64,000 nt of DNA from Streptomyces bicolor (GTDB lineage Bacteria; Actinomycetota; Actinomycetes; Streptomycetales; Streptomycetaceae), in contig NZ_JOFS01000015.1 of assembly GCF_000719285.1 (NCBI RefSeq), positions 1-64,000 of the forward strand, given 5' to 3'. Below, one piece after another: positions 38,080 to 45,669 of this stretch (position 1 is its first letter; each line of letters opens with the position of its first letter). The notes beneath the pieces are model-generated. The model was not told the DNA's origin, did not search any database, and was given only the letters and a program-made list of their open reading frames with translations. A program made the translations under genes and the position numbers.

Positions 38080-38835
38080 TCACCTCGTGAGGCCGGCCGC
38101 GATGTCCCCGAGCGCCTGTGCGGCAGCGCGCTGGAGCTGCGGCCCGAACGTGATCCGGGTGGCCCCGAGTTCGCCGAGTTCGGCGGGCGAGGGGCCACCG
38201 GTCACCGTGCCGTGCACATTGATCGGCCCCTGGATACCGGACCGCAGCAGCGGCAGTACGTCGACGGGGGCGCCGATCGGATACACGCAGTCGGCGCCGG
38301 CGGCGACGTAGAGCGCGGCCCGCTCGATGGCCTGCTCGGCGGCCTTCTTGGGATCGGAGCCGCCCCGGATGAAGGTGTCGATCCGGGCGTTGACGAAGAC
38401 CCGGTCGGCGGCGGCGTGCCGTACCTCGGCGAGCCAGTCGGCGTGCGCCTGGGGGTCCTTGAGCGTCCCGTCCTCGGAGTCCTCCAGGTTGCACCCCACG
38501 GCGCCGGTCTCCAGCAGCCGCTCCACCAGCTCCTTCGGCGCGATCCCGTACCCGCCCTCGATGTCCGCCGACACCGGCACGTCGACGGACCGGACGATCC
38601 GCGCGACCGCCGCGAACATCTCGTCCGCGGGGGTCCGCCCGTCCTCGTACCCGAGGCAGGCGGCGATCCCCGCGCTGGGCGTGGCGAGCGCCGGGAACCC
38701 CGCCTCGGCGAAGACGCGGGCACTGGCCGCGTCCCAGGGGCCGGGCAGGACCAGCGGGTCGCCGGGGGAGCGGCGCCGGTGGAGTGCGCGTAAGGCGGCG
38801 GCCTTGGGAGTGGCCTCGGTCATGGTTTCGGTCAC
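38080..38835 (-). CDS. Isocitrate lyase/PEP mutase-superfamily protein; TTA codon
   Basis: The protein has 251 residues. The TIM-barrel motifs of the ICL/PEPM superfamily are present: LPGPWDAASARVFAEAGFPALAT, VPVSADIEGGYG (metal-binding Asp), GCNLEDSEDG and VNARIDTF. Such proteins include oxaloacetate hydrolase-like and carboxyvinyl-phosphonate mutase-like enzymes; the substrate is unknown. GTG at 38835 is used, with ATG at 38823 as alternative. Codon 15 is TTA (38791-38793), predicting bldA dependence. Its end meets the betaine operon end with only three bases between the stops. Confidence 0.88.
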   Translation of the reverse strand: MTETMTEATPKAAALRALHRRRSPGDPLVLPGPWDAASARVFAEAGFPALATPSAGIAACLGYEDGRTPADEMFAAVARIVRSVDVPVSADIEGGYGIAPKELVERLLETGAVGCNLEDSEDGTLKDPQAHADWLAEVRHAAADRVFVNARIDTFIRGGSDPKKAAEQAIERAALYVAAGADCVYPIGAPVDVLPLLRSGIQGPINVHGTVTGGPSPAELGELGATRITFGPQLQRAAAQALGDIAAGLTR

Positions 38836-39065
38836 GGTGTGTAACCCCCTGGTGGGATGCGGCGGCTGACCATCACCCGGTTCCAGCTGTTGACGGCGAC
38901 GATCAGCCCGATGAGATGGGCGAGTTCGGGCGCATCGAAGTGCGCGGCGGCACGGTCATGGACATCGTCGTGCAGAAAGCCTCCCCCAGAGCCGAAAGCC
39001 TGGGAGGTGCCCCCAGTGAGCACGGTGACCGCCTCGGTCAACGCGAGCGCGGCCCGTTCCCGCTC
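38832..39065 (-). pseudogene. Broken AhpD-like gene remnant (C-terminal half), interrupted by a palindromic repeat
   Basis: The conceptual product from about 39065 reads ERERAALALTEAVTVLT. After a ~20-residue insertion it continues AAAHFDAPELAHLIGLIVAVNSWNRV. This matches the last ~70 residues of the intact neighbour (LTEAVTVLT, AAGHFEEAELAQLIAAITVINAWNRF). The N-terminal half with the CxxC active site is missing, and the homology begins exactly at the stop codon of the intact gene. There is no convincing start or ribosome-binding site. The frame stays open to TGA at 38832, overlapping the PEP-mutase-like start by four bases. Confidence 0.75.
38980..39014. repeat. Small GC-rich palindromic repeat inserted in the AhpD remnant
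   Basis: CCTCCCCCAG at 38980-38989 and CTGGGAGG at 39000-39007 form a hairpin with one bulge, followed by TGCCCCC. It matches my memory of a short palindromic unit scattered through Streptomyces genomes. It falls exactly where the remnant has extra residues relative to the intact paralogue. Confidence 0.6.
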
Positions 39066-39585
39066 ACTGGTACTGCCCCGGCTGGTAGTGCCCCGGGGCC
39101 ATGCGGCAGGTCACCCCGAACCGGTTCCAGGCGTTGATCACCGTGATCGCGGCGATGAGCTGGGCGAGCTCGGCCTCCTCGAAGTGCCCCGCGGCCCTCT
39201 CGTACACCTCGTCGGGCACGAACCCGTCCGTCAGCACCGTCACCGCCTCCGTCAGCTCGATCGCCGCGAGCTCCTTCGGAGTGTAGAAGTGCGCGGACTC
39301 CTCCCAGGCGCTGAGCTGCACGATCCGCTCGACGCTCTCGCCCGCCGCGAGCGCGTCCTTGGTGTGCATGTCGAGGCAGAACGCGCAGTGGTTGATCTGC
39401 GAGGCGCGGATCTTCACCAGCTCGTAGAGCGTGGGCTCGATCCCCTTCCGGGCGGCCGCGTCGAGCCGGATCATCGCCTTGTAGACCTCGGGGGCGTGCT
39501 GGGCCCAGTCGAGGCGGGCGGGGTTCTCGGGGGCGTACTTCACTGTGGTGGCTGCCGTGGCGGCGGTGGATTCCGTGGTGGTCAT
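39064..39585 (-). CDS. Carboxymuconolactone decarboxylase / AhpD-family protein
   Basis: The protein has 173 residues of helical AhpD-like fold. The redox motif is QINHCAFCLDMHTKDAL (Cys-x-x-Cys with the downstream His), as in alkylhydroperoxidase-type members. IELTEAVTVLTDGFVPDEV and NAWNRFGVTCRM complete the family pattern. ATG at 39585. It is divergent from the MocR regulator with 47 bp between, so it is a probable target of that regulator. It probably reduces peroxides or acts on a small carbonyl substrate; which is unknown. Confidence 0.9.
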   Translation of the reverse strand: MTTTESTAATAATTVKYAPENPARLDWAQHAPEVYKAMIRLDAAARKGIEPTLYELVKIRASQINHCAFCLDMHTKDALAAGESVERIVQLSAWEESAHFYTPKELAAIELTEAVTVLTDGFVPDEVYERAAGHFEEAELAQLIAAITVINAWNRFGVTCRMAPGHYQPGQYQ

Positions 39586-39593
39586 GATCTCGA

Positions 39594-39604
39594 CCCTAAA
39601 AGGG
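39594..39604. promoter_or_regulatory. CCCTAAAAGGG dyad in the MocR/AhpD divergent gap
   Basis: An 11-bp near-palindrome sits nine bases before the AhpD start inside a 47-bp shared promoter region. It could be a half or core of the MocR-family operator; weak evidence. Confidence 0.35.
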
Positions 39605-39632
39605 AAGCAGCCCAGGAGTATGGTCCACTTTC

Positions 39633-41225
39633 ATGCGGAAACCTTGGGCCACTCTGGGCATCGACCTCCATCTGGAGCCGGCGGGCCCGGGCCTGCGCCG
39701 AGGCCTGACCGACGCCCTGCGCGACGCGGTCCGCACCGGACGCCTCACACCGGGCACCCGCCTGCCCTCCTCCCGCTCCCTCTCCGCCGACCTCGGCATC
39801 GCCCGCAACACGGTCGCCGAGGCCTACGCCGACCTGGTCGCCGAGGGCTGGCTCACGGCCCGGCAGGGCTCGGGGACGCGGGTGGCGGACCGGGCGGTGA
39901 CGGGGGCGGGCGGGGAGGACGGTACGAGGGGTGCGGCGGGTGGCGATGGTGCTGTGACGCCGGCGGGTGGCGATCGCGCGGGGACGCCGGCGGGCGGCGA
40001 CGGCAGGGGGTCCCCGACGGCCGGTGGCCGCATGGTGCTCCCGCCGACGGGCGCCCCGGCGCCACCGGGAGCCGCTGCGGCACGTGACGTCTCCTCCCCG
40101 CCCGGCGCCCCACCCCGCGTCACGGCCCCTCCCCGCCCGCAACGCCCGGGCCCCACCTACGACCTGTTCCCCGGCTCCCCGGACCTCGCCTCCTTCCCTC
40201 GCACGGAGTGGCTCAAGGCCGCCCGCCGAGCCTTCCTCGCCGCGCCGCACGAGGTACTCGGCTACGGCGACCCGCGCGGCCGCGTCGAGCTGCGTGCCGC
40301 CCTCGCCGGCTACCTTTCCCGCGCGCGGGGCGTGCGCGCCGACCCCGAGCGCATCGTGGTGTGCGCGGGTTTCGGGCACGGTCTGCAACTGCTCGGCAGG
40401 GTGCTGCGGGCGCGCGGGGCGCAGACGGTGGCGGTGGAGTCGTACGGCCTGCCTCCGCACTGGAACCAACTGACGGCGGCCGGCCTGACCACGATCCCCC
40501 TCCCGTTCGACGAACTCGGCACGAACCCGGAGGAGCTGACGGACCAGTCGGCACTACTCCTCACCCCCGCCCACCAGTTCCCGATGGGCGTGCCCCTGCA
40601 CCGCGACCGCCGGGCAACGGTGGTCGACTGGGCACGGCGTACCGGCGGCCTGGTCCTGGAGGACGACTACGACGGCGAGTTCCGCTACGACCGCCAGCCC
40701 GTGGGCGCCCTCCAGGGCCTGGACCCCGACCACGTCGTCTACCTGGGCACGGCCAGCAAGTCCCTCGCCCCGGGCCTGCGGCTCGCCTGGATGGTGCTGC
40801 CGCCGGCGCTCGTCGAGGAGGTGACGGCGGCGAAGGGCCGTGTGGACACGTGCGGCGCGCTGGACCAGCTGACCCTGGCGGAGTTCCTTACCTCCGGCGC
40901 CTACGACCGCCATGTCCGGTCCGCCCGCCTGCGCTACCGACGCCGACGGGACGCCCTGGTCCGGGCCCTGGCCACAGCCGCCCCCCACATCGACGTCACC
41001 GGCATCGCGGCCGGCCTCCACGTCCTGCTGCGCCTCCCGCCCGGCACGGAGAAGTCAGTGGTCCAAGCGGCAGCCTGGCAAGGCCTGGCCCTCCACGGCC
41101 TGACCTATTTCCGCCACGAGTCCGCCACAGCGGAGCAGGTGGACGCGCTCGTCGTGGGTTACGGCACGCCGCCGGATCATGCGTGGGCGGGGGCGTTGGA
41201 GGCGTTGGGCAGGGTGTTGCCGTAA
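39633..41225 (+). CDS. MocR-family regulator: GntR winged helix plus PLP aminotransferase-like domain
   Basis: The protein has 530 residues. The N-terminal GntR domain contains LRDAVRTGRLTPGTRLPSSR and LGIARNTVAEAYADLVAEGWL. A long Gly/Ala/Pro linker with TPAGGD-type repeats (about 85-165) leads to a fold-type I aminotransferase domain. That domain has GYGDPRGRVELRAALAGYLSRARG, LEDDYDGEFRYDR and the PLP lysine in GTASKSLAPGLRLAW. MocR proteins respond to amino acid or PLP-linked effectors. The linker is longer than usual. The gene is divergent from the AhpD gene, and its 3' end overlaps a doubtful minus-strand gene. Confidence 0.9.
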   Translation: MRKPWATLGIDLHLEPAGPGLRRGLTDALRDAVRTGRLTPGTRLPSSRSLSADLGIARNTVAEAYADLVAEGWLTARQGSGTRVADRAVTGAGGEDGTRGAAGGDGAVTPAGGDRAGTPAGGDGRGSPTAGGRMVLPPTGAPAPPGAAAARDVSSPPGAPPRVTAPPRPQRPGPTYDLFPGSPDLASFPRTEWLKAARRAFLAAPHEVLGYGDPRGRVELRAALAGYLSRARGVRADPERIVVCAGFGHGLQLLGRVLRARGAQTVAVESYGLPPHWNQLTAAGLTTIPLPFDELGTNPEELTDQSALLLTPAHQFPMGVPLHRDRRATVVDWARRTGGLVLEDDYDGEFRYDRQPVGALQGLDPDHVVYLGTASKSLAPGLRLAWMVLPPALVEEVTAAKGRVDTCGALDQLTLAEFLTSGAYDRHVRSARLRYRRRRDALVRALATAAPHIDVTGIAAGLHVLLRLPPGTEKSVVQAAAWQGLALHGLTYFRHESATAEQVDALVVGYGTPPDHAWAGALEALGRVLP

Positions 41226-41473
41226 CCGTGGTCCAGGAGCCGTCGCCCCGGTGTGCTGTGCCGACACGGGCCACCCGCGATGCCGACGACAGCGCTCACC
41301 CGCTGCAGCACCTCCCAGACCCGCTTGCTCCAGTCGGCCCGGGCGCCCCCCGGCCGGGAGGCCGCGAGGAGGGCGGCGAGCTGTTGGGTCAGCTCGCCGT
41401 TCGGCTCGAGCGCGGCCAGCCGGCCCAGATCACGCCGGGCCTGCTCGGTGTGGCCGCTCATGGTGGAGGCCAT
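41177..41473 (-). CDS. Small hypothetical protein (doubtful)
   Basis: The product would be 98 residues from ATG 41473 (MASTMSGHTEQARRDLGRL), with a GGGGG run eight bases upstream. The first ~60 residues look like a helical, plausible protein (LGRLAALEPNGELTQQLAALLAAS). The C-terminal ~30 overlap the end of the MocR gene by 49 bp and look like antisense sequence. The gene may really end differently or not exist. No domain recognised. Confidence 0.35.
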   Translation of the reverse strand: MASTMSGHTEQARRDLGRLAALEPNGELTQQLAALLAASRPGGARADWSKRVWEVLQRVSAVVGIAGGPCRHSTPGRRLLDHGYGNTLPNASNAPAHA

Positions 41474-41530
41474 GCCGTGCACCCCCTGTTCCCCCTGTTC
41501 CGGCCGTACAACGGAACACTGGGGATCCGG

Positions 41531-42421
41531 TCAGGCCCCGGTCCTCCGGGAAGGCCTCGGGGAAACCCCGGGGTCGGCCGGAGGCGCGGGTTCCTGCGGC
41601 AGCTCGCCGAACCGCGCCAACGCCAACGCCCCCGCCACCGCCACGACGAACCCCAGCACGGCCAGCCACCCCAAGCCCTCCCGCGTACGATCCCCCAGCC
41701 ACACCACCCCCACCACCGCCGGCCCGACCGTCTCCCCGATCACCATCGCCGCCGTAGCCGTCGTCACCGACCCCCGCTGCAACGCCGACGTCAGCGCCAG
41801 AAACGCCGCTCCACCCCCCAGCAGCAGCGCATACGTCGCCGGATTCACCACGAGGTCCGGCACCGCGAGGGAGTCGATCAGCCGCACCCCCACCTCCACC
41901 ACCCCGAACCCGAACCCGGCCGCCAGCCCGAGCACCAGCCCCCGTCCGCGCTCCGGCAGCAGCCCGCCGGCCAGCCCCACCCCCAGCACCCCCACAGCCA
42001 CCCCGAGCATCGCGAACCGCAGCGCGTCCGACCCGCCGAGATCCCCCTCCGTCCCCGAAGCGAGCCCGAGCATCGCCAGCCCGGCACACACCACTGCCAC
42101 CGCGGCCCACTCACCCCGCCGCAACCGCACCCGCAGCAAACGCGCCGAGACCACCGCCGTCACCGCGAGGCTGGACGCCAAGGCGGCCGCGACGGCGTAG
42201 ATGGGCAGCGCCCGCAGCGCGACGACCTGCAACACGAACCCCAGCCCGTCCAGCGCCAGCCCCGCCAGATACCGCCACTGCCGCAGCGCCCGCAGCAGCA
42301 CCCCGGCCTCGCCGCCCCGGCCCCCCTGCGCGCTCGCCACCCGCGCGGCCATCGCCTGAAGGACGGTGGCCGTACCGAAACAGACCGCCGCACCAAGCGC
42401 ACACAGCATCCCAAACAGCAC
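41531..42421 (-). CDS. EamA/DMT-superfamily membrane transporter
   Basis: The protein has about 296 residues with nine or ten hydrophobic helices. It begins MLCALGAAVCFGTATVLQAMAAR, a typical DMT opening, and a C-terminal half repeats the pattern (TTATAAMVIGETVGPAVVGVVWLGD). GTG at 42421 is used, with ATG at 42409 as an alternative; neither has a strong ribosome-binding site. The substrate is unknown; DMT proteins usually export amino acids or metabolites. It is divergent from the YgiB/YgiC-like pair. Confidence 0.85.
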   Translation of the reverse strand: MLFGMLCALGAAVCFGTATVLQAMAARVASAQGGRGGEAGVLLRALRQWRYLAGLALDGLGFVLQVVALRALPIYAVAAALASSLAVTAVVSARLLRVRLRRGEWAAVAVVCAGLAMLGLASGTEGDLGGSDALRFAMLGVAVGVLGVGLAGGLLPERGRGLVLGLAAGFGFGVVEVGVRLIDSLAVPDLVVNPATYALLLGGGAAFLALTSALQRGSVTTATAAMVIGETVGPAVVGVVWLGDRTREGLGWLAVLGFVVAVAGALALARFGELPQEPAPPADPGVSPRPSRRTGA

Positions 42422-42528
42422 AAAGCGACTGTAGGTGAGCGGCAGAAGGCCAGCCCGCCGACAGCCGCACTCGCAACGATCTCTAGGCTGTCCGCCGGAC
42501 AACAACCGGATCATCGGGGGAGACACAC

Positions 42529-42888
42529 ATGGCGGAAACGCGACGTCGGCTGCGCTCCAGCACGGTCGTACTCGGCGGCATGGGAGTCATAGCCGCGGCC
42601 CTGACCTCCTGCGGCTCGGAACCGGACCGCCGCTGCGTCGACCGCGACAGCTACTCCTACGAGGGCTACAAGGTCATCGCCGACAAGAACTGCAAGTCCG
42701 GCTCCACCACCGTCGGTTCCTCCTACAGCAAGGGCCGCAAGAAGACTGGCTCCAGCAGCAGCGACGCCGCCTGGTACTACGACTCCGACGTCGACGGCGG
42801 CCGCGCCGACTACGGCACCTTCAGCCGCAGCGAGGCCGTCGACCGCGGCGGCTTCGGCTGCTCGGGCTCCGGCAGCAGCGGCGGCTGA
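42529..42888 (+). CDS. Small lipoprotein, YgiB-like partner
   Basis: The protein has 119 residues. A signal with lipobox AALTSCGSE is followed by a Ser/Tyr/Asp/Lys-rich mature region (CVDRDSYSYEGYKVIADKNC) and a Gly/Ser tail. It lies 35 bp upstream of a glutathionylspermidine-synthase-like gene, the same pairing as YgiB-YgiC in proteobacteria, where the first gene is also a small lipoprotein. ATG at 42529 has GGGGGAG upstream. Confidence 0.82.
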   Translation: MAETRRRLRSSTVVLGGMGVIAAALTSCGSEPDRRCVDRDSYSYEGYKVIADKNCKSGSTTVGSSYSKGRKKTGSSSSDAAWYYDSDVDGGRADYGTFSRSEAVDRGGFGCSGSGSSGG

Positions 42889-42923
42889 GCAGGGCACCGG
42901 CAGCACACGGCCAGGACACGCAC

Positions 42924-44108
42924 ATGGAACGCCGCACGATCGAGCCCCGCCCCGGCTGGCAGCAGACCGTCGAGGGGCAGGGGCTCATCTACCCCCTCAC
43001 CCGCCACCCCGACAACTCCCTGCGCCCGTACTGGGACGAGAGTGCCCACTACGTCTTCTCCCTGGAGGAGGTCGAGGCACTGGAGGAAGTCGTCGAGGAA
43101 CTCCACGGCATGTGCCTGAGGGCGGCCGAGCACATCGTCGCCGAGAACCGCTTCGCCGACCTCGGCATCACCGACCCGCGCGTCGCGGACGCGGTCGCCG
43201 AGGCGTGGCGCCGCCGCGCCGAACTTCCCTCCGTCTACGGCCGCTTCGACCTGCGCTACGACGGCACCGGCCCGGCCAAGCTCCTGGAGTACAACGCCGA
43301 CACCCCGACCTCACTGGTCGAGGCCGCCTCGCCCCAGTGGTTCTGGATGGAGGAGCGCTTCCCCGGCGCCGACCAGTGGAACTCCCTCCACGAACGCCTC
43401 GTCGCCGCCTGGAAGAAGCAGTCCGCCCTGCTCCCGCCGGGCAGCCCGCTCTACTTCGCGTACTCCTCAGCCGACGAGCTCGGCGAGGACATGATGACGG
43501 TCGCCTATCTGAAGGAGACCGCGGAGCAGGCGGGCCTGGACACCGGCTGGATCTCCATGGAGGAGATCGGCTGGGACCACCTCGCGGGCCGCTTCGTCGA
43601 CACCCAACTCCGGTTCATCCGCAGCTGCTTCAAGCTCTACCCCTGGGAGTGGCTCACCACCGACCGCTTCGCCGGCCACGTCCTCGACACCCTCGACAAC
43701 GGCGGCGGCACCGGTACGACGCTGTGGATCGAGCCCGCCTGGAAGATGCTCCTCAGCAACAAGGCCCTCCTCGCCATCCTCTGGGAGCTCTACCCGGACC
43801 ACCCGAACCTCCTGCCCGCCTATCTCGACGGCCCGAGGGAGCTGGCGAGCACCACGGGCTACGTCGCCAAGCCCCTGCTGGGCCGGGAGGGTGCGGGGGT
43901 GACCGTGCACGAGAAGGGCGCCGCCGCCGTCGTACGGGAAGAACCCTGCTGCTACCAGCAGTTGGCTCCGCTCCCCGCCTTCGACGGCAACCACGTCGTC
44001 CTCGGCGCCTGGGTCGTCGAGGACGAGTCGGCGGGCCTCGGCATCCGAGAGTCGTCCGGCCTGATCACGGACGAGTACGCGCGTTTCCTGCCGCACGTGA
44101 TCCTGTAG
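42924..44108 (+). CDS. Glutathionylspermidine synthase-like ATP-grasp protein (YgiC family)
   Basis: The protein has 394 residues. Family features are RPYWDESAHYVFSLEEVEALE near the start and RFDLRYDGTGPAKLLEYNADTPTSLVEAA for substrate/ATP handling. EPAWKMLLSNKALLAILWELYPDHPNLLPA, KPLLGREGAGV and the C-terminal LGAWVVEDESAGLGIRES follow. These match the pre-ATP-grasp/ATP-grasp domain of glutathionylspermidine synthase. The amidase half of the classical enzyme is absent. Streptomyces makes mycothiol rather than glutathione, so the real amide-forming substrate is probably different. Confidence 0.9.
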   Translation: MERRTIEPRPGWQQTVEGQGLIYPLTRHPDNSLRPYWDESAHYVFSLEEVEALEEVVEELHGMCLRAAEHIVAENRFADLGITDPRVADAVAEAWRRRAELPSVYGRFDLRYDGTGPAKLLEYNADTPTSLVEAASPQWFWMEERFPGADQWNSLHERLVAAWKKQSALLPPGSPLYFAYSSADELGEDMMTVAYLKETAEQAGLDTGWISMEEIGWDHLAGRFVDTQLRFIRSCFKLYPWEWLTTDRFAGHVLDTLDNGGGTGTTLWIEPAWKMLLSNKALLAILWELYPDHPNLLPAYLDGPRELASTTGYVAKPLLGREGAGVTVHEKGAAAVVREEPCCYQQLAPLPAFDGNHVVLGAWVVEDESAGLGIRESSGLITDEYARFLPHVIL

Positions 44109-44125
44109 ACAGGCGATCCGCAGAT

Positions 44126-45373
44126 TCAAACCCCTAGCACGCCCCGCAACTGGGCGAGCCCCCAGTCCAGGTCCTCCTTCCCGATCACCAGGGGAGGCGC
44201 GATCCGGATCGTCGCCGAGGGGGCACCGCCCACGCCCCTGAGGCTGTGGGTGAGGGTGTCCTTCACCAGCACACCCCGCTCCATCAGCTTCTCGGACACC
44301 TCCCGCCCGGTGCCGTACGCCCTGGCGATGTCCACCCCCGCCCACAGCCCGCGCCCCCGCACCGCCGTCACCCGCCCCGTCCCGGCCAACGCCGCCAGCT
44401 CCCGGTGCAGATGCTCGCCCAGCTCCGCCGCCCGCGCCTGGAACTCGCCCGTCCGCAGCATCGCGATCACCTCCAGCGCCACCGCACAGGCCAGCGGATT
44501 CCCGCCGAACGTCGACCCGTGCTCCCCGGGCCGGAACACCCCGAGCACGTCGGCCGACGACACCACCGCCGACACCGGCACGACCCCGCCGCCGAGCGCC
44601 TTCCCGAGCACATACACATCCGGCACCACCCCCTCGTGCTCGCATGCGAAGGTACGACCCGTGCGTCCCAGCCCCGACTGGATCTCGTCCGCCACGAACA
44701 GCACGTTCCGCTCCCGCGTCAGCTCCCGCACCGCCGGCAGATAGCCCGCCGGGGGAACGAGCACCCCCGCCTCGCCCTGGATCGGCTCCAGCAGCACGGC
44801 CACCGTGTTCTCCGTCATCGCCTCCCGCATCGCCGTCAGGTCCCCGTACGGCACGATCTCGAAGCCCGGCGTGTACGGCCCGAAGTCCGCCCGCGCCTCC
44901 GGGTCGGTGGAGAAGCTGATGATCGTCGTCGTACGCCCGTGGAAGTTGTTCGTGGCGACCACGATCTTCGCCATCTCCGCCGGCACGCCCTTGATCCGGT
45001 ACCCCCACTTCCGGGCGGTCTTCACCGCCGTCTCCACCGCCTCCGACCCCGTGTTCATCGGCAGCACCATCTCCATCCCGCACAGCTCGGCGAGCTGCTC
45101 GCAGAACGCCGCGAACCGGTCGTGATGAAACGCCCGCGACGTCAGCGTCACCCGCTCCAGCTGCGCCTTCGCCGCCTCCAGGATCCGCCGGTTGCCGTGC
45201 CCGAAGTTGAGCGCCGAATACCCGGCCAGCAGATCCAGGTACCGCCGCCCCTCCACATCCGTCATCCAGGCCCCGTCCGCCGTCGCCACCACGACCGGCA
45301 ACGGGTGATAGGTGGGCGCGCTGTGCGCGTCGACCGCGGCGATCAGGGATTCGGTGGTGCTCGACGTACTCAC
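44126..45373 (-). CDS. rocD: Ornithine aminotransferase
   Basis: This class III PLP aminotransferase has 415 residues and converts ornithine and 2-oxoglutarate to glutamate semialdehyde. Motifs: YLDLLAGYSALNFGHGN, LPMNTGSEAVETAVK, NNFHGRTTTIISFSTD, LFVADEIQSGLGRTG and the PLP lysine in VLGKALGGGVVPVSA, then EHGSTFGGNPLA. GTG at 45373 (STSSTTESLIAAVDAHSAP) has GGAG seven bases upstream. A longer frame to 45436 lacks a good site. It converges with the YgiC-like gene and diverges from glyA. Confidence 0.93.
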   Translation of the reverse strand: MSTSSTTESLIAAVDAHSAPTYHPLPVVVATADGAWMTDVEGRRYLDLLAGYSALNFGHGNRRILEAAKAQLERVTLTSRAFHHDRFAAFCEQLAELCGMEMVLPMNTGSEAVETAVKTARKWGYRIKGVPAEMAKIVVATNNFHGRTTTIISFSTDPEARADFGPYTPGFEIVPYGDLTAMREAMTENTVAVLLEPIQGEAGVLVPPAGYLPAVRELTRERNVLFVADEIQSGLGRTGRTFACEHEGVVPDVYVLGKALGGGVVPVSAVVSSADVLGVFRPGEHGSTFGGNPLACAVALEVIAMLRTGEFQARAAELGEHLHRELAALAGTGRVTAVRGRGLWAGVDIARAYGTGREVSEKLMERGVLVKDTLTHSLRGVGGAPSATIRIAPPLVIGKEDLDWGLAQLRGVLGV

Positions 45374-45535
45374 GGGGCTCTCCGTTTCCGCCACCACGAG
45401 GGCTCGTGCTCCGGCAGTCACGAGGCTCGTGGCCACTGTCCATTTCCGGCCGTACGAGTGCTTTGCGGCCCCTTCCTATCGTTGCTCGGATGGTGGACGC
45501 GGGACCATGCCCCGTCGGCGCGCCCGGTAGGCTGA

Positions 45536-45640
45536 TCGACGGGCCGTGACTGGCGCGCTGGGATGGGACCGACCATCGGGGAGCGGCCCACTGGACCGTG
45601 TCGTCCAGCACCGAGTGCCGTGCGCCTGGGCCGTACCGTG
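45536..45640 (+). ncRNA. ZTP (pfl) riboswitch upstream of glyA
   Basis: The 296-base gap between rocD and glyA contains the conserved pfl/ZTP elements in order: GGGCCGTGACTGGCG at about 45541-45555, GGGACC-ACC-type then TCGGGGAGCGGCCCACT at 45576-45592, and TGCGCCTGGGC at 45620-45631. These are the two halves of the ZTP aptamer, including the pseudoknot strand. ZTP riboswitches turn on folate/purine genes when ZMP or ZTP builds up. A TAGGCT hexamer at 45527-45532 could be the promoter -10. The aptamer ends about 35 bases before the glyA ATG, so control of translation start is likely. Confidence 0.88.
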
Positions 45641-45669
45641 AACGCTGTCCACGACGTCCGGAGGTCCCC

